From Jeotgalibacillus sp. S-D1 (GTDB lineage: Bacteria > Bacillota > Bacilli > Bacillales > Jeotgalibacillaceae), in NCBI RefSeq assembly GCF_004358665.1, contig NZ_SMZR01000002.1:558001-622000 (forward strand): a stretch of 64,000 nt of DNA. Reading direction: 5' to 3'. The translations under genes and the position numbers were made by a program. Under the pieces are notes generated by a model. It made no database searches. It saw only the letters and a program-made list of their open reading frames with translations, and was not told where the DNA came from. Positions 18,540 to 30,078 of the stretch are shown here, in pieces (the first letter of the stretch is position 1; each line of letters starts with the position of its first letter).

Positions 18540-19826
18540 TTACGTATTATTCACCTGTTCAAGTTCTTCTTCTGTCATTTTTTCGCGCCATATGACAGCG
18601 CCCAAGCCTGTTAACTTATCAATTAGATCGCTATAGCCCCGGTCAATATGCTCAAGACCCGTCACTTCGGTGATTCCCTCTGCCATGACGCCGGCAATGA
18701 TCAGGGCTGCACCCGCACGAAGATCGGATGCTTTCACGCGCGCTCCCTGCAAGATAGTAGGCCCGTAGATAATAGCTGAGCTGCCTTCGGTTTTAATATT
18801 TGCATTCATTCTTCTTAATTCATCAATATGCTTAAACCGCGCTGAATAAATGGTATCGGTTACAATCGCTGTTCCTTTGGCTTTCGTTAAAAGGCTGGTG
18901 AGCGGCTGTTGCAGATCCGTTGGAAAGCCAGGATAAACAAGAGTTTTGATATCTACAGAACGAAGATCATCCGATTTTCCAATGTAAATCTCCTCATCAC
19001 CGACCTCGATTGGGACGCCCATTTCACGTAGCTTCGAAATCAATGATTCCATGTGAAGCGGTATTACATTTTCAACCGTTACACCGCCTCCTGCAGCTGC
19101 GCCAAGTATCATAAATGTACCCGCTTCAATCCGGTCAGGAATAATCGTATGTCGTGTACCCTTTAGTGAGTCCACCCCTGTTATCCGAATCACATTTGTT
19201 CCCGCACCCTTGATCTTTGCCCCCATATTGTTCAACAGGGTGGCGACATCAATAATTTCAGGTTCTTTTGCTGCATTTTCAATGATCGTCTGCCCTTTTG
19301 CCCGAACCGCAGCAAGCATAATATTGATCGTTGCTCCTACACTCACAACATCGAGGTAAATTCGTGCCCCGATAAGCTCATCTGCACGCAAATAAAGTGC
19401 TCCCTGCTCATTGGTTACTTTCGCTCCAAGTGCTTCGAAACCTTTAATATGCTGGTCGATCGGGCGAGGACCTAAATGACAGCCGCCCGGAAGGCCGATT
19501 GCAGCCTTTTTAAATCGGCCAAGCATTGCTCCCATCATGTAATAGGAAGCGCGCAGTTTCTTTACCCGGCCATTGGGAAGTGGCATCGCCATCATGCCAT
19601 CAGGATTGATATGCATCTCACCATTACTGATGGTTACATCCCCTCCAATTTCCTCCAGCAGTTCTTTTAATGTCTGGACATCTGAAATTTCAGGAAGTCC
19701 TTCGATCACTGTTGGAGAATCAGCTAAAATGGCTGCGGGAATAAGGGCTACCGCGCTATTTTTGGCTCCACTGACTTTAATTTTGCCTGTTAGAGGGTGG
19801 CCCCCTTCAATTTTTAATTTCTCCAT
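18540..19826 (-). CDS. murA: UDP-N-acetylglucosamine 1-carboxyvinyltransferase
   Basis: Transfers enolpyruvate from PEP to UDP-GlcNAc, the first committed step of peptidoglycan synthesis. The 428 residues show the EPSP-synthase-like fold with [17 protein letters not shown] near residue 19. The catalytic Cys lies in [13 protein letters not shown] near 116 (Cys form, fosfomycin-sensitive type). The position between glpX and fsa matches the second MurA paralogue of B. subtilis (murAB/murZ), so another murA probably exists elsewhere in the genome. Confidence 0.95.
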   Translation of the reverse strand: MEKLKIEGGHPLTGKIKVSGAKNSAVALIPAAILADSPTVIEGLPEISDVQTLKELLEEIGGDVTISNGEMHINPDGMMAMPLPNGRVKKLRASYYMMGAMLGRFKKAAIGLPGGCHLGPRPIDQHIKGFEALGAKVTNEQGALYLRADELIGARIYLDVVSVGATINIMLAAVRAKGQTIIENAAKEPEIIDVATLLNNMGAKIKGAGTNVIRITGVDSLKGTRHTIIPDRIEAGTFMILGAAAGGGVTVENVIPLHMESLISKLREMGVPIEVGDEEIYIGKSDDLRSVDIKTLVYPGFPTDLQQPLTSLLTKAKGTAIVTDTIYSARFKHIDELRRMNANIKTEGSSAIIYGPTILQGARVKASDLRAGAALIIAGVMAEGITEVTGLEHIDRGYSDLIDKLTGLGAVIWREKMTEEELEQVNNT

Positions 19827-19987
19827 CGTTGAAGCTCCTTCCGCTATTCCATTAAGATGCTTTATGTGCCCGCTGTATTAAGTACATGTCAAAGCCATCT
19901 TAATCACAAAATTCTGAGGTGACTTTTACGTTAGTGTGCGCACACTTCTTACCAAACATGTGAAAGAAATATGAGAATAGGTAAAAT

Positions 19988-20629
19988 TTATTTCGTTTTG
20001 TTCCAATCGTTCAAAAATGCTTCAATTCCTGCATCTGTAAGCGGGTGATGGAACAGCTGTTTTAGAACCTTTATTGGGCATGTTGCAATGTTTGCTCCAT
20101 TTAACGCAGCTTGAGTAACATGTTGAGGATGACGAATAGATGCCGCGATGATTTCTGTATCAATATCATGGATGGCGAAGATATCAGAGATAGTATTAAT
20201 TAATTCCATTCCATCATGTCCGATATCATCCAGTCTTCCAAGGAAAGGAGATACATATGAAGCTCCTGCTCTTGCTGCTATCAGGGCTTGGTTCGCGTTA
20301 AAAATAAGCGTAACGTTTGTTTTAATTCCCTGCTTGGCAAATGCTGCAGTTGCTTTTAGTCCATCGGGTGTCATGGGGACTTTTACGGTGATATTTGGTG
20401 CGATTTTTGCAAGTTCCAAACCTTCTTCAATCATGCCTTCTGCTTCTAACGAAATAACCTCCGCACTGACAGAGCCTTCCACCAGTGTTGTAATTTCTTT
20501 TAAACGATCATGAAAAGAGATATTTTCTTTTGCTACAAGCGACGGGTTCGTAGTTACCCCTGACACGATTCCCCAGCTGTGCGCTTCTCTGATTTCTTCC
20601 ATATTAGCAGTATCAATAAAAAATTTCAT
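19988..20629 (-). CDS. ywjH: Fructose-6-phosphate aldolase/transaldolase-like (TalC/FSA family)
   Basis: Short-form transaldolase family protein of 213 residues. It starts [16 protein letters not shown], typical of the family. The Schiff-base lysine is in NITVKVPMT near residue 84, and [12 protein letters not shown] sits near 24. The C-terminal [22 protein letters not shown] segment is also conserved. It works on sedoheptulose-7-phosphate or fructose-6-phosphate in the pentose phosphate pathway; which activity dominates cannot be read from sequence. Synteny with B. subtilis ywjH, downstream of fba, agrees. Confidence 0.92.
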   Translation of the reverse strand: MKFFIDTANMEEIREAHSWGIVSGVTTNPSLVAKENISFHDRLKEITTLVEGSVSAEVISLEAEGMIEEGLELAKIAPNITVKVPMTPDGLKATAAFAKQGIKTNVTLIFNANQALIAARAGASYVSPFLGRLDDIGHDGMELINTISDIFAIHDIDTEIIAASIRHPQHVTQAALNGANIATCPIKVLKQLFHHPLTDAGIEAFLNDWNKTK

Positions 20630-20690
20630 GATCCCATCTCCCTTGGTTAGTATGATTGTTCAAATTTTCAAAATTGGATAAGCAAATGAA

Positions 20691-20792
20691 AAGGCTGACT
20701 CGAACCCAGCCAGTTCCATTGAACCAGGATAACACGCTGTGCATGCTTGTCCAAATCCGATGGCATCTGGCTCGTATTCTTGAGTCAGCCTT
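20691..20792 (-). other. Large folded intergenic element between fba and ywjH
   Basis: An 11-bp outer stem (AAGGCTGACTC at 20691-20701 with GAGTCAGCCTT at 20782-20792) encloses a second helix (AGCCAG 20708-20713 with CTGGCT 20767-20772) and a further hairpin around GCATGC. On the minus strand TTTT follows the outer stem. It could be an elaborate terminator or a structured RNA between the two genes. Confidence 0.6.
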
Positions 20793-20843
20793 CGTTATGA
20801 TATGACTCTTTTCCTTTTTAATTGGAAATTGAGATCGATTAAT

Positions 20844-21701
20844 TTATGCTTGGTTTGAAGAACCAAATTCACGCATTTTACCAGCTACTGTCGCTTTAAT
20901 TGCTTCACGAGCAGGTCCAAGGTATTTACGTGGATCGTATACATCAGCGTCTGCAGCAAGTACTTCACGTACTGTTTTAGCTGAAGCAAGTTGGTTTTCA
21001 GTGTTAACGTTAATTTTTGCTGTACCGTATGAAATTGCTTTTTGAATATCCTTTGTAGGAATTCCAGTTCCGCCGTGAAGTACGATTGGAACACGCGCTT
21101 CCTTACCGATTTGCTCCATTTCTTTGAAGCCAAGGTTTGGTTCGCCTTTGTAAGGACCGTGAACTGAACCAAGTGCAGGTGCAAGTGTATCGATGCCAGT
21201 ACGTTCAACAAGCTCTTTACATTCGATTGGATCTGCATAGATTACGCCATCTGCTACAACATCGTCTTCCTGTCCGCCTACTACTCCAAGCTCAGCCTCA
21301 ACTGAAACGCCTTTAGAGTGAGCGTACTCAACAACACGTGAAGTAACTTCAATGTTTTCTTCGAAAGGACCATGTGAAGCATCGATCATTACAGAGGTAA
21401 ATCCTGCATCAATCGCTTCTTTACATTTTTCGAAGCTTGAACCGTGATCCAGGTGAATCGCAACAGGTACTGTGATATTTAAGTCTTCTAAAAGACCTTC
21501 TACCATTTTAACAACTGTTTTGAAGCCGCTCATATAACGGGCAGCACCCTCAGAAACTCCAAGGATAACCGGGGATTTTTCTTCCTCAGCAGCTTGAAGA
21601 ATTGCTTGAGTAAATTCAAGATTATTTAAGTTAAACTGTCCTACAGCATAACCTTTTTCTTTTGCTGTGTTTAGCATGTCTGTCATTGATACTAAAGGCA
21701 T
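20844..21701 (-). CDS. fba: Class II fructose-bisphosphate aldolase
   Basis: Zinc-dependent cleavage of fructose-1,6-bisphosphate in glycolysis, and the reverse in gluconeogenesis. About 285 residues from [10 protein letters not shown]. Zinc-ligand and active-site regions are visible: HLDHGSSFE near residue 82, [13 protein letters not shown] near 132, and GSVHGPYKG and LHGGTGIP further on. The ATG at 21701 has AGGAGGAG 8 nt upstream; longer in-frame starts to 21773 lack such a site. It directly precedes ywjH, as in B. subtilis. Confidence 0.95.
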   Translation of the reverse strand: MPLVSMTDMLNTAKEKGYAVGQFNLNNLEFTQAILQAAEEEKSPVILGVSEGAARYMSGFKTVVKMVEGLLEDLNITVPVAIHLDHGSSFEKCKEAIDAGFTSVMIDASHGPFEENIEVTSRVVEYAHSKGVSVEAELGVVGGQEDDVVADGVIYADPIECKELVERTGIDTLAPALGSVHGPYKGEPNLGFKEMEQIGKEARVPIVLHGGTGIPTKDIQKAISYGTAKINVNTENQLASAKTVREVLAADADVYDPRKYLGPAREAIKATVAGKMREFGSSNQA

Positions 21702-21753
21702 AATCGTAACTCCTCCTTGTGATTGAAAGCTTCTATGCACGCTGTAGCTCATG

Positions 21754-21782
21754 AATATAATACCCATATTCAATCCTTACAA
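21754..21782 (-). promoter_or_regulatory. Putative sigma-A promoter of fba
   Basis: Minus strand TTGTAA (21782-21777), 17-bp spacer, TATATT (21759-21754), about 50 bp before the chosen start codon. Predicted by eye. Confidence 0.5.
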
Positions 21783-21884
21783 CAACTATTTTCATTTAGT
21801 ATCATATCAAAAGAATAATCTTTTGACTACGTTTGTAACTTATTTGTGAAAAGTAACACAATTCATGCTATTTTCGCGACGTTT

Positions 21885-22247
21885 CTATGCGTGCTGTAAA
21901 TATTTCCGAACCACCTGACGAATGTCTTCGATGTCAAATGGTTTCGCGATATGTGTAAGCGCACCCAATTTTTTCGCTTCCTGGATCATGTCAAGTTCAC
22001 CGTAAGCAGTCATAATCACTACACGGATATCTTCCCGCTGCATCTTCATTCTTTTTAAAATTTCAATACCATCCATGCCCGGGATCTTCATATCCAGCAA
22101 TACAAGATCCGGCTCTTCACTGAGAAAAGCCAGTGCTTCCAATCCATTTGCTGCTTGAAAGGTTTTGTAACCCTCTTTATTCAGCACCTCGTTTAGCAAT
22201 ATCCTGATGCCAAACTGATCGTCTACAATCAATATTTTTTCTTCCAT
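21885..22247 (-). CDS. spo0F: Sporulation initiation phosphotransferase Spo0F
   Basis: Single-domain response regulator that passes phosphate from sensor kinases to Spo0B in the sporulation phosphorelay. 120 residues, receiver domain only. The acidic pair is in LIVDDQFG near residue 9, the phospho-Asp in [13 protein letters not shown] near 53, the conserved Thr in VVIMTAYGE near 81 and the Lys in HIAKPFD near 103. I chose the ATG at 22247 with GAGGTG 6 nt upstream; a GTG at 22256 overlaps that site. A sigma-H promoter and an 0A box lie upstream. Confidence 0.95.
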   Translation of the reverse strand: MEEKILIVDDQFGIRILLNEVLNKEGYKTFQAANGLEALAFLSEEPDLVLLDMKIPGMDGIEILKRMKMQREDIRVVIMTAYGELDMIQEAKKLGALTHIAKPFDIEDIRQVVRKYLQHA

Positions 22248-22327
22248 TTTTTCCACCTCATTAGCACGTTTAGACTTTTTTATCTATCAAGTAAAACTTT
22301 TACTGTTTTATGGCTTTATTATGGTAC

Positions 22328-22354
22328 ATTCTACAGATCTTGTACAGTTCCTTC
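22328..22354 (-). promoter_or_regulatory. Sigma-H-type promoter of spo0F
   Basis: Minus strand GAAGGAACT (22354-22346) fits the -35 pattern RWAGGAXXT at all positions, followed after 13 nt by AGAAT (HGAAT, 22332-22328). B. subtilis spo0F is known to use a sigma-H promoter. Confidence 0.75.
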
Positions 22355-22368
22355 CTTTGTTGCAAAAT

Positions 22369-22386
22369 AACACGATAAATCGTGTT
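22369..22386. promoter_or_regulatory. Palindromic operator-like site upstream of ywjG
   Basis: AACACGAT-AA-ATCGTGTT is an 8+2+8 inverted repeat. It overlaps the TTACAC box (22385-22390) that, with 17 bp spacing, pairs with TATAAT (22408-22413) as a likely ywjG promoter. A repressor bound here would block ywjG. The regulator is unknown. Confidence 0.5.
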
Positions 22387-22392
22387 ACACTA

Positions 22393-22399
22393 TTCGACA
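22393..22399 (-). promoter_or_regulatory. Spo0A box upstream of spo0F
   Basis: Minus strand TGTCGAA is a perfect 0A box (TGNCGAA), about 40 bp upstream of the sigma-H -35 element of spo0F. This is where Spo0A-P acts in B. subtilis spo0F. The site also falls in the spacer of the divergent ywjG promoter. Confidence 0.65.
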
Positions 22400-22441
22400 A
22401 AAGGTCTTATAATAACGGTTTTATAGAAAGGATGTTGATTT

Positions 22442-22960
22442 ATGTTGAAAATGTTTACGACTCAGCTAACAGGGCTTTTTTCAAGAGTACATTCTAAAGA
22501 AGAGCTGGCTATTGAAGATGCTGCACGTCTGCTTGCACAGGCAGCGGTGGGAGACGGCAAAATCTACATTAAAGGTTTTGATGAAATGCATGGGATTGTT
22601 TCGGAGGCGCTTTTTGGTGAAGAAACCATGAAGGATGCACATGAATTGACGGATAGCCAAATGGCGGACAGCGCGGATCGGGTATTGCTTATCACCAGGC
22701 GGTCCACAGATGAAGCCGCAATCGCTCTGGCTAAACAGCTAAATGAAAAGGATGTGCCATTCGCTGTTATATGCGGCACAGTAAAAGATGCTGAAGAAGA
22801 CGTTGTCTCAATGGCTGAAGTAAGCCTGAATACACAGGTTGTGAAAGGCTTGCTGCCTGATGAATCCGGCGCACGATTTGGGTTTCCTTCTTTAATGGCC
22901 GCTCTGTATTTATATCATGGCGTGAAATTTACTCTGGACGAAATGGTTGAGGAGTATTAA
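22442..22960 (+). CDS. ywjG: YwjG-like protein, DUF2529
   Basis: Conserved Bacillus protein of 172 residues with no assigned reaction. It has an alternating alpha/beta pattern reminiscent of a SIS-like nucleotide-sugar fold (KIYIKGFDEMHGIVSEALFG near residue 40, VLLITRRSTDEAAIALAKQL near 82), which is a resemblance only. It is divergent from spo0F and convergent with pyrG, the same place as in B. subtilis. GAAAGGA precedes the start. No membrane segments or signal peptide. Confidence 0.85.
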   Translation: MLKMFTTQLTGLFSRVHSKEELAIEDAARLLAQAAVGDGKIYIKGFDEMHGIVSEALFGEETMKDAHELTDSQMADSADRVLLITRRSTDEAAIALAKQLNEKDVPFAVICGTVKDAEEDVVSMAEVSLNTQVVKGLLPDESGARFGFPSLMAALYLYHGVKFTLDEMVEEY

Positions 22961-22972
22961 ATAGGAATTAAA

Positions 22973-23001
22973 AAGGACAAGCCGCGGCTTGTCCTTTTTT
23001 T
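22973..23001 (+). terminator. Intrinsic terminator after ywjG
   Basis: A perfect 24-bp palindrome (AAGGACAAGCCG and its complement, 22973-22996) followed by a T-run, 12 bp after the stop codon. Confidence 0.92.
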
Positions 23002-23002
23002 A

Positions 23003-23159
23003 CTTCTGTCGGAACTAAACGCCTGTTTCCGCTTTTACTCTATCCAGCTACAACAGGCAGGGGCTCGAGGTCACAAGTCAAGCGCTGACTGAAGGCAAAG
23101 AACAGCCTTCTGTCAGCACTCACCTTGTGCTTGTCGCCCCTAAACGCCTGTTTCCGCTT

Positions 23160-23161
<2 letters not shown>
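23003..23161. repeat. Structured dispersed repeat R4, abutting the pyrG stop
   Basis: One full unit closely related to R3 (17349-17503). The same flanks occur (CGCCTGTTTCCGCTTTTACTC, GGGGCTCGAGGTCACAAG, CTTGTGCTTGTCGCCCC), but the hairpin inside differs in sequence and keeps its pairing: GCTGAC/GTCAGC and GAAGGC/GCCTTC. The closing stem is CACAAG (23072-23077) with CTTGTG (23124-23129). Its last bases merge with the pyrG stop codon. Confidence 0.85.
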
Positions 23162-24827
<1,666 letters not shown>

Positions 24828-24880
24828 TCAATCATTTTTCATTGTATAAAGTGAAAAAACAATGATAAAAATTGACTTTT

Positions 24881-24928
24881 AAAAAACAAAAAGCGCCCCC
24901 TCCTACGTTAAAAAACGCAAGGGAGCGC
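24881..24928 (-). terminator. Attenuator hairpin in the pyrG leader
   Basis: Minus strand GCGCTCCCT pairs with AGGGGGCGC, with an inner CGTT/AACG helix and a T-rich run after it (24892-24881), between the promoter and the pyrG start. The upstream arm carries the CTCCCTT stretch that a G-rich 5' end could capture. This is the arrangement known for B. subtilis pyrG. Confidence 0.8.
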
Positions 24929-24956
24929 GAATATATGCGATTGTTCCTTTTTCAAG

Positions 24957-24997
24957 GAGCCCAAATAAAATACTACCATCTATAAAAAAATAGTCAA
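24957..24997 (-). promoter_or_regulatory. pyrG promoter with GGGCTC initial transcribed sequence
   Basis: Minus strand TTGACT (24997-24992), 16-bp spacer, TAGTAT (24975-24970), then 7 nt later GGGCTC (24962-24957). In B. subtilis the same GGGCTC start allows slippage that adds extra G residues when CTP is low; the poly-G then opens the leader terminator. The match of start sequence and attenuator implies the same control here. Confidence 0.8.
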
Positions 24998-25057
24998 GAA
25001 CAAATCAATTGATGGAAAACTTGAAAAAGTACGAACTTTTCGCATGATTTGTTCATA

Positions 25058-25092
25058 AAAAAACGGAGGCAATGATTGATCGCCTCCGCAAG
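25058..25092 (-). terminator. Intrinsic terminator after rpoE
   Basis: Minus strand GCGGAGGC pairs with GCCTCCGT (one mismatch at the base) and a run of seven T follows, 6 bp after the rpoE stop. Confidence 0.9.
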
Positions 25093-25097
25093 AGGAT

Positions 25098-25625
25098 TTA
25101 TTCTTCCTCTTCCTCTTCTTCTTCATCGTCTTCATCATCAAGATCGAAGTCATCATCGTCGATAAGCTCTTCTTCGAAGTCCTCATCCTCGTCGTCATCA
25201 AGATCGTCAACGTCTTCCACGTCGTCATCAAGCTCATCGTATACAAGATCATCTTCTTCGTCATCCAAGTCGTCGAAATCAAGATCTTCTTCAGCAAGCT
25301 TTTTCTTTTTCGATTTCTTCGCTTTTTTCTTGGTTTGGATTTCGCTTGTAACATGCTCGTCCTCCACCTGGTCAAGCGGATACCACGTACGAAGACCCCA
25401 CTGATCATCGCCGATGGAGATGAATCTGCCATCCACGTTTAAATCTGTGTAAAATTGCACCATTCTGGCTTTTGCTTCTTTATCTGTAATACCGAGAAGT
25501 TTCTTCCATTCAGTTAACATTTCCTTGAATGTCATCGTAGCATGACGATCGACAAGCATGTAATGTGTCACTTCAATAAAAGAATACTCACGAAGTTCTT
25601 CTTTTGAACGATTCTTAAGTTCCAT
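25098..25625 (-). CDS. rpoE: RNA polymerase delta subunit
   Basis: Firmicute-specific RNA polymerase subunit that speeds recycling of the enzyme and lowers open-complex stability. The N-terminal HARE-HTH domain spans roughly residues 1-90 (SFIEVTHYMLVDRH, ARMVQFYTDLNVDGRF, WGLRTWYPLDQ). A short Lys-rich stretch (KKKAKKSKKKK) follows, then a long acidic Asp/Glu tail to the end, as in B. subtilis. The ATG at 25625 has AAAGGAG 8 nt upstream; a TTG at 25634 is less likely. It lies upstream of pyrG on the same strand with a terminator between. Confidence 0.96.
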   Translation of the reverse strand: MELKNRSKEELREYSFIEVTHYMLVDRHATMTFKEMLTEWKKLLGITDKEAKARMVQFYTDLNVDGRFISIGDDQWGLRTWYPLDQVEDEHVTSEIQTKKKAKKSKKKKLAEEDLDFDDLDDEEDDLVYDELDDDVEDVDDLDDDEDEDFEEELIDDDDFDLDDEDDEEEEEEEE

Positions 25626-25749
25626 TCCTTGCACTCCTTTTAATCAAATATGTGCGTATACTTCCTATAGTAAAATAAATCTTCATAATCTCTGAAAGCA
25701 TATTACCCATTATAACCAAAGTGACAAGGAAATTGCCATACCTACCCTA

Positions 25750-25938
25750 TTATTTAACGAATTTATCATTCGGCAGCTTTCTTTTAACTTGTTCTTTTTT
25801 CGACTCCAGGTATGCCATGTAGTACAGAATAAAAGACACAAGCAGAAGAGGGATTGCTCCAAGCATTCGATTGTACAGGATAAAGGTGATGACGATAATT
25901 AAAATAAGTGTTCCATAAAAAAATAACGTTCTCGCCAT
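25750..25938 (-). CDS. Small two-span membrane protein, unknown function
   Basis: A 62-residue frame with two hydrophobic stretches (FFYGTLILIIVITFILY and GAIPLLLVSFILYYMAYL) and a basic C-terminal tail (KKEQVKRKLPNDKFVK). That is a normal layout for a small inner-membrane protein with a positive-inside end. GGAAGTGA lies before the ATG at 25938. It sits alone between icmF and rpoE on the same strand. I do not recognise the family. Composition and ribosome site favour a real gene. Confidence 0.65.
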   Translation of the reverse strand: MARTLFFYGTLILIIVITFILYNRMLGAIPLLLVSFILYYMAYLESKKEQVKRKLPNDKFVK

Positions 25939-25997
25939 CTGCTCACTTCCAGTTCCGATCGGTTTTAGTATACCTTTATTATAACCGAAACAGAAAG

Positions 25998-26030
25998 ACC
26001 TGACGCATAAAATTCTGTGCGCCAGGTTGT
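25998..26030 (-). terminator. Likely terminator after icmF
   Basis: Minus strand ACCTGGCGCA pairs with TGCGTCAGGT (one G-U), followed by CTTTCTGTTTC, which is only moderately T-rich. It begins about 17 bp after the icmF stop. Confidence 0.6.
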
Positions 26031-26043
26031 TATTTACAATAAG

Positions 26044-29000
26044 TTACATATTTCTCCGGTATTGCCCTCCAACTTCATAAAGAGCATGGGTGATTTGACC
26101 TAGACTCGCAACTTTAACCGTTTCCATCAGCTCAGAAAATAGATTGCCTCCGGAAATGGCGGTATCCTTCAAACGCTTAAGCGCTTCCTCCGTTTTTGAT
26201 TCATGTGTGCTTTGGAAGCTTCTGAGGTTTTTAATTTGTGTTTCCTTTTCTTCTTTTGTCGCTCGTGCAAGCTCCATGCTGTCCATTTGTTCCTCAGAAG
26301 GAGGGTTCGGATTTAAATAGGTATTCACTCCAATAATTGGCAGCTCTCCGGTGTGCTTTTTCATTTCATAATACATGGATTCTTCCTGGATTTTACCGCG
26401 CTGATACTGCGTCTCCATCGCACCTAAAACGCCCCCGCGGTCATTAATCCGGTCAAATTCCTGCAGCACCATTTCTTCTACAAGATCCGTCAGCTCTTCT
26501 GCAATAAATGACCCCTGAAGCGGATTTTCATTTTTGCTTAAGCCGTGCTCCTTGGTAATAATCATTTGAATGGCCATTGCCCGCCGGACTGATTCTTCAG
26601 TAGGTGTCGTAATCGCCTCATCATACGCGTTAGTATGAAGGGAATTGCAATTGTCCTGCAGAGCCATTAACGCCTGCAGCGTCGTACGGATATCATTAAA
26701 GTCAATTTCCTGCGCATGGAGTGAACGGCCTGACGTCTGTATATGATACTTGAGCTTCTGGCTGCGCTCATTTGCTCCATATTTGTCTCTCATAACCGTA
26801 GCCCAGATTCTTCTGGCCACCCTGCCGATTACTGTGTACTCAGGATCCAGTCCGTTTGAGAAAAAGAAAGAAAGGTTTGGAGCGAAGGCATTAATGTCCA
26901 TGCCCCGGCTCAAATAATATTCTACATAGGTGAAGCCGTTCGCTAATGTGAACGCGAGCTGGGAAATAGGGTTAGCACCCGCCTCGGCAATATGATATCC
27001 GGAAATAGACACAGAATAGTAGTTTCTCACTTTATGATCAATGAAATACTGCTGAATATCGCCCATCATGCGCAGAGCAAATTCCGTTGAGAAGATGCAC
27101 GTATTCTGTCCCTGATCCTCTTTTAAAATATCTGCCTGAACGGTTCCGCGAACCACCTGAAGGGTCGCTTCACGAACCTCTGTGAACTCTTCCATCGACA
27201 GCGTGCGGCCAAGCTCTTCCTCTTTTGCCTTAACCTGCTGGTCAATTGCAGCATTCATAAACATGGCGAGAATGATTGGTGCAGGACCATTGATCGTCAT
27301 TGAAACAGAAGTGCTTGGCGCACAAAGATCAAATCCAGCGTACAGCTTTTTCATGTCCTCAAGTGTACATATGCTGACGCCGCTTTCTCCGACTTTTCCG
27401 TAAATATCCGGGCGGTGATCCGGATCTTCCCCATAAAGAGTGACAGAATCAAATGCCGTGCTTAAACGCTTTGCATCATCATCCTTTGACAGATAGTGGA
27501 ATCGCCGGTTCGTACGCTCCGGCGTACCCTCACCCGCAAATTGGCGTTTTGGATCTTCTCCTTTACGCTTAAAAGGGAATACCCCTGCCGTATAAGGGAA
27601 GGAACCAGGCACATTTTCCTTGTAAACCCATCTTAATATCTCACCATAGTCCTCATATTTAGGAAGCGCCACTTTCGGAATGGATAGCCCTGATAAGCTT
27701 TTAGTTGTCAGTTCTGTCACAATCTCTTTGTCACGCACTTTCGTTGTAAACTGCTCCTGTGCATACAATTCCTTTTGAGCCTGCCAGCCTTCCAGCACTT
27801 TTTTTGACTCCTTGGACAATTGTTCCCACACGTTTTCCTTTAGCGATTCCAGAGTTGCAACTGCGGACTGTTCCTCATTATTCTCCTGCAGCGCTGTAAT
27901 CGAGCCTTCCAATTGGAAAAAGCGGCGTGCCAGCTTTACCTGCTGCTCTGCTGAATCGTGATAGCGGCGCACTGTTTCAGAGATTTCCCGCAAATAATAA
28001 CGCCGGTCATTCGGTATAATCACATTTTGTTTTTCAACATTTGCTTTTGTTGAAAAGGCAGTCGCCCATTCAAGCTTTGTTTTATCATTGATCACACCGA
28101 TCAATGCTGCAAACAAAGCGTTTGTTCCAGCATCATTAAACTGTGACGCAATTGTTCCAAACACCGGCATCGCATCCAGGTCCTGATCAAACAGCATGTG
28201 GCTGCGCTGGTATTGCTTTTGAACCTGGCGCTTTGCATCCTCTGAACCTTTACGTTCATATTTGTTGATCACTATCAAATCTGCATAATCAATCATGTCG
28301 ATTTTTTCAAGCTGGGAAGGTGCGCCAAACTCGCTCGTCATCACGTACATAGATACATCCGAGATTTCAGCAATTTCAGCATCTCCCTGTCCAATCCCGC
28401 TCGTTTCAACGATGATCAGGTCAAACTGTGCTGCCTTTGCAACGGCAATGGCATCACGAATAGCAAGTGAAAGCTCACTTTTGGACCCCCGTGTTGCCAA
28501 ACTTCTCATATACACACGATCAGAAAAAATCGCATTCATCCGGATACGGTCGCCAAGCAGCGCACCGCCCGTTTTTTGCTTGGTCGGATCAATGGATAAG
28601 ATGGCTATTTTTTTCTCTGGAATTTCATTGATGAAGCGCCGGATCAATTCATCGGTCAGTGAGCTTTTTCCCGCTCCACCGGTACCGGTTATCCCTATAA
28701 CAGGCGCAGATCCTCCTACAGCCTTTACTTCCTCCATGATCGTCTGCCACTGATCCTTTTGCTCTGTTTCCTCCATGCGGTACTCAGCAAGTGAGATAAA
28801 CTTTGATACCACTGGCGGCTTCGCTGTTTTGAGCTCATCTATTTGACTGGTCATCGAAGCATCCACCGTTGAGAAGTCACACTCCTTCAGCATTTGGTTG
28901 ATCATGCCCTGAAGTCCGTGCTGACGCCCATCCTCTGGAGAAAAAATGCGTGCGATACCATATTCGTGCAGCTCTTTTATTTCACGTGGAATGATTACCC

Positions 29001-29313
29001 CACCGCCGCCTCCATATAATCGAATATGAGGTGCGCCGCGTTCAGCCAGCAGGTCGTACATGTATTTAAAATACTCAACATGCCCTCCCTGATAAGAAGA
29101 TATAGCAATCCCCTGAACATCCTCCTGTATCGCTGCATTCACCACTTCTTCAACCGAGCGGTTATGGCCCAGATGAATTACCTCTGCTCCGCTTGCCTGC
29201 AGAATTCTCCGCATAATATTAATCGATGCATCGTGCCCGTCAAACAGGCTTGATGCGGTCACAAATCGAACCGGATTTGCCGGCTTGTAAATTACTGGTT
29301 CGTTGATCGCCAT
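26044..29313 (-). CDS. icmF: Fused isobutyryl-CoA mutase with G-protein chaperone
   Basis: Adenosylcobalamin-dependent mutase interconverting isobutyryl-CoA and n-butyryl-CoA (some homologues take pivalyl- or isovaleryl-CoA). The 1089 residues show the three-part fusion: an N-terminal B12-binding domain with the DxH motif in LFDGHDAS near residue 25; a MeaB-type GTPase with P-loop [10 protein letters not shown] near 212 and the NKYE-type base motif near 350; and a C-terminal substrate-binding mutase barrel ([15 protein letters not shown] and [19 protein letters not shown]). The GTPase loads and repairs the cofactor. It is 14 bp downstream of the TetR gene. The B12 salvage operon 10 kb away supplies its cofactor. 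Confidence 0.95.
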   Translation of the reverse strand: MAINEPVIYKPANPVRFVTASSLFDGHDASINIMRRILQASGAEVIHLGHNRSVEEVVNAAIQEDVQGIAISSYQGGHVEYFKYMYDLLAERGAPHIRLYGGGGGVIIPREIKELHEYGIARIFSPEDGRQHGLQGMINQMLKECDFSTVDASMTSQIDELKTAKPPVVSKFISLAEYRMEETEQKDQWQTIMEEVKAVGGSAPVIGITGTGGAGKSSLTDELIRRFINEIPEKKIAILSIDPTKQKTGGALLGDRIRMNAIFSDRVYMRSLATRGSKSELSLAIRDAIAVAKAAQFDLIIVETSGIGQGDAEIAEISDVSMYVMTSEFGAPSQLEKIDMIDYADLIVINKYERKGSEDAKRQVQKQYQRSHMLFDQDLDAMPVFGTIASQFNDAGTNALFAALIGVINDKTKLEWATAFSTKANVEKQNVIIPNDRRYYLREISETVRRYHDSAEQQVKLARRFFQLEGSITALQENNEEQSAVATLESLKENVWEQLSKESKKVLEGWQAQKELYAQEQFTTKVRDKEIVTELTTKSLSGLSIPKVALPKYEDYGEILRWVYKENVPGSFPYTAGVFPFKRKGEDPKRQFAGEGTPERTNRRFHYLSKDDDAKRLSTAFDSVTLYGEDPDHRPDIYGKVGESGVSICTLEDMKKLYAGFDLCAPSTSVSMTINGPAPIILAMFMNAAIDQQVKAKEEELGRTLSMEEFTEVREATLQVVRGTVQADILKEDQGQNTCIFSTEFALRMMGDIQQYFIDHKVRNYYSVSISGYHIAEAGANPISQLAFTLANGFTYVEYYLSRGMDINAFAPNLSFFFSNGLDPEYTVIGRVARRIWATVMRDKYGANERSQKLKYHIQTSGRSLHAQEIDFNDIRTTLQALMALQDNCNSLHTNAYDEAITTPTEESVRRAMAIQMIITKEHGLSKNENPLQGSFIAEELTDLVEEMVLQEFDRINDRGGVLGAMETQYQRGKIQEESMYYEMKKHTGELPIIGVNTYLNPNPPSEEQMDSMELARATKEEKETQIKNLRSFQSTHESKTEEALKRLKDTAISGGNLFSELMETVKVASLGQITHALYEVGGQYRRNM

Positions 29314-29327
29314 GCTTATTCCCCCTT

Positions 29328-29969
29328 TTATTTCACTGTTTTATACCCCGTTACCCCGCGTAAAAGCAGATCTGTTTGCCGTTCAATGTACTCATCAATC
29401 GTATAGGCATGATGCAGCGCCCATCTTCTGAAGCCCCACATCTGTCCCTGCACAAAAATGTTTTGAGCCAGCAAATGCACCTGCTCCGGATCCATATGCA
29501 GTTCGCCTTTCTCAACACATTGCTGGATCAGGGTTTCAAACATCTGGACCATTTCAAGTTCTTTTTTTAATACATAAGGCAGCGCATCTTTTGACAGCGA
29601 CTTTGCCTCCTGATACATCACCAGCACTTCATCCTGCATCTCATCCACTACTTTAAAATAATGCGCGATTCCAATGGATAAGTTGCTGATGGTTCCCGCG
29701 TTCAAATCCATTGCCAAAAGCTGGGCGCGCACCTCATCGTAGATCCGGTCACAAACAAGATACAGCACATCTTCCTTTGCCCGAATATATTCATACAGTG
29801 TCCCGATGCTAAAGCCGGACGCCCGCGCAATTTCCCGTGTGGTCGTCCGGTGAAATCCCTTTTGCTTAAAAAGCGATACGGCTCCTTTAATCATCTGATC
29901 GCGACGCATTTCCACTAATCGTTCATCCTTGACAGACGACTGCACTTCACGTCGTTTATCCAAGCACAT
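29328..29969 (-). CDS. TetR-family regulator, probably of acyl-CoA metabolism
   Basis: 213-residue repressor with an N-terminal helix-turn-helix ([41 protein letters not shown], residues about 28-68), strongly TetR. The C-terminal ligand-binding domain resembles those of FadR-like regulators that sense acyl-CoA, but no ligand can be read off. It is the first gene of a tetR-icmF pair. Two matching 6+2+6 palindromes in the promoters of fadF and the thiolase operon are the best candidate operators. AAAGGTGG precedes the ATG. Confidence 0.88.
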   Translation of the reverse strand: MCLDKRREVQSSVKDERLVEMRRDQMIKGAVSLFKQKGFHRTTTREIARASGFSIGTLYEYIRAKEDVLYLVCDRIYDEVRAQLLAMDLNAGTISNLSIGIAHYFKVVDEMQDEVLVMYQEAKSLSKDALPYVLKKELEMVQMFETLIQQCVEKGELHMDPEQVHLLAQNIFVQGQMWGFRRWALHHAYTIDEYIERQTDLLLRGVTGYKTVK

Positions 29970-30078
29970 CAGCCACCTTTCTATACATAAATGATCTTAT
30001 TTCGTTGGTCAGAAAGCGGTTGCGGCAGCATTTTGGTCAGCTAACCGGGTGGACGGTCATCGGTGGGCGGCGGGTGGT

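Noticed and set aside
25072-25404. Serine-rich rightward open frame
   Set aside because: It is the complement of the Asp/Glu-coding tail of rpoE (GAT/GAA read as ATC/TTC-type Ser codons).
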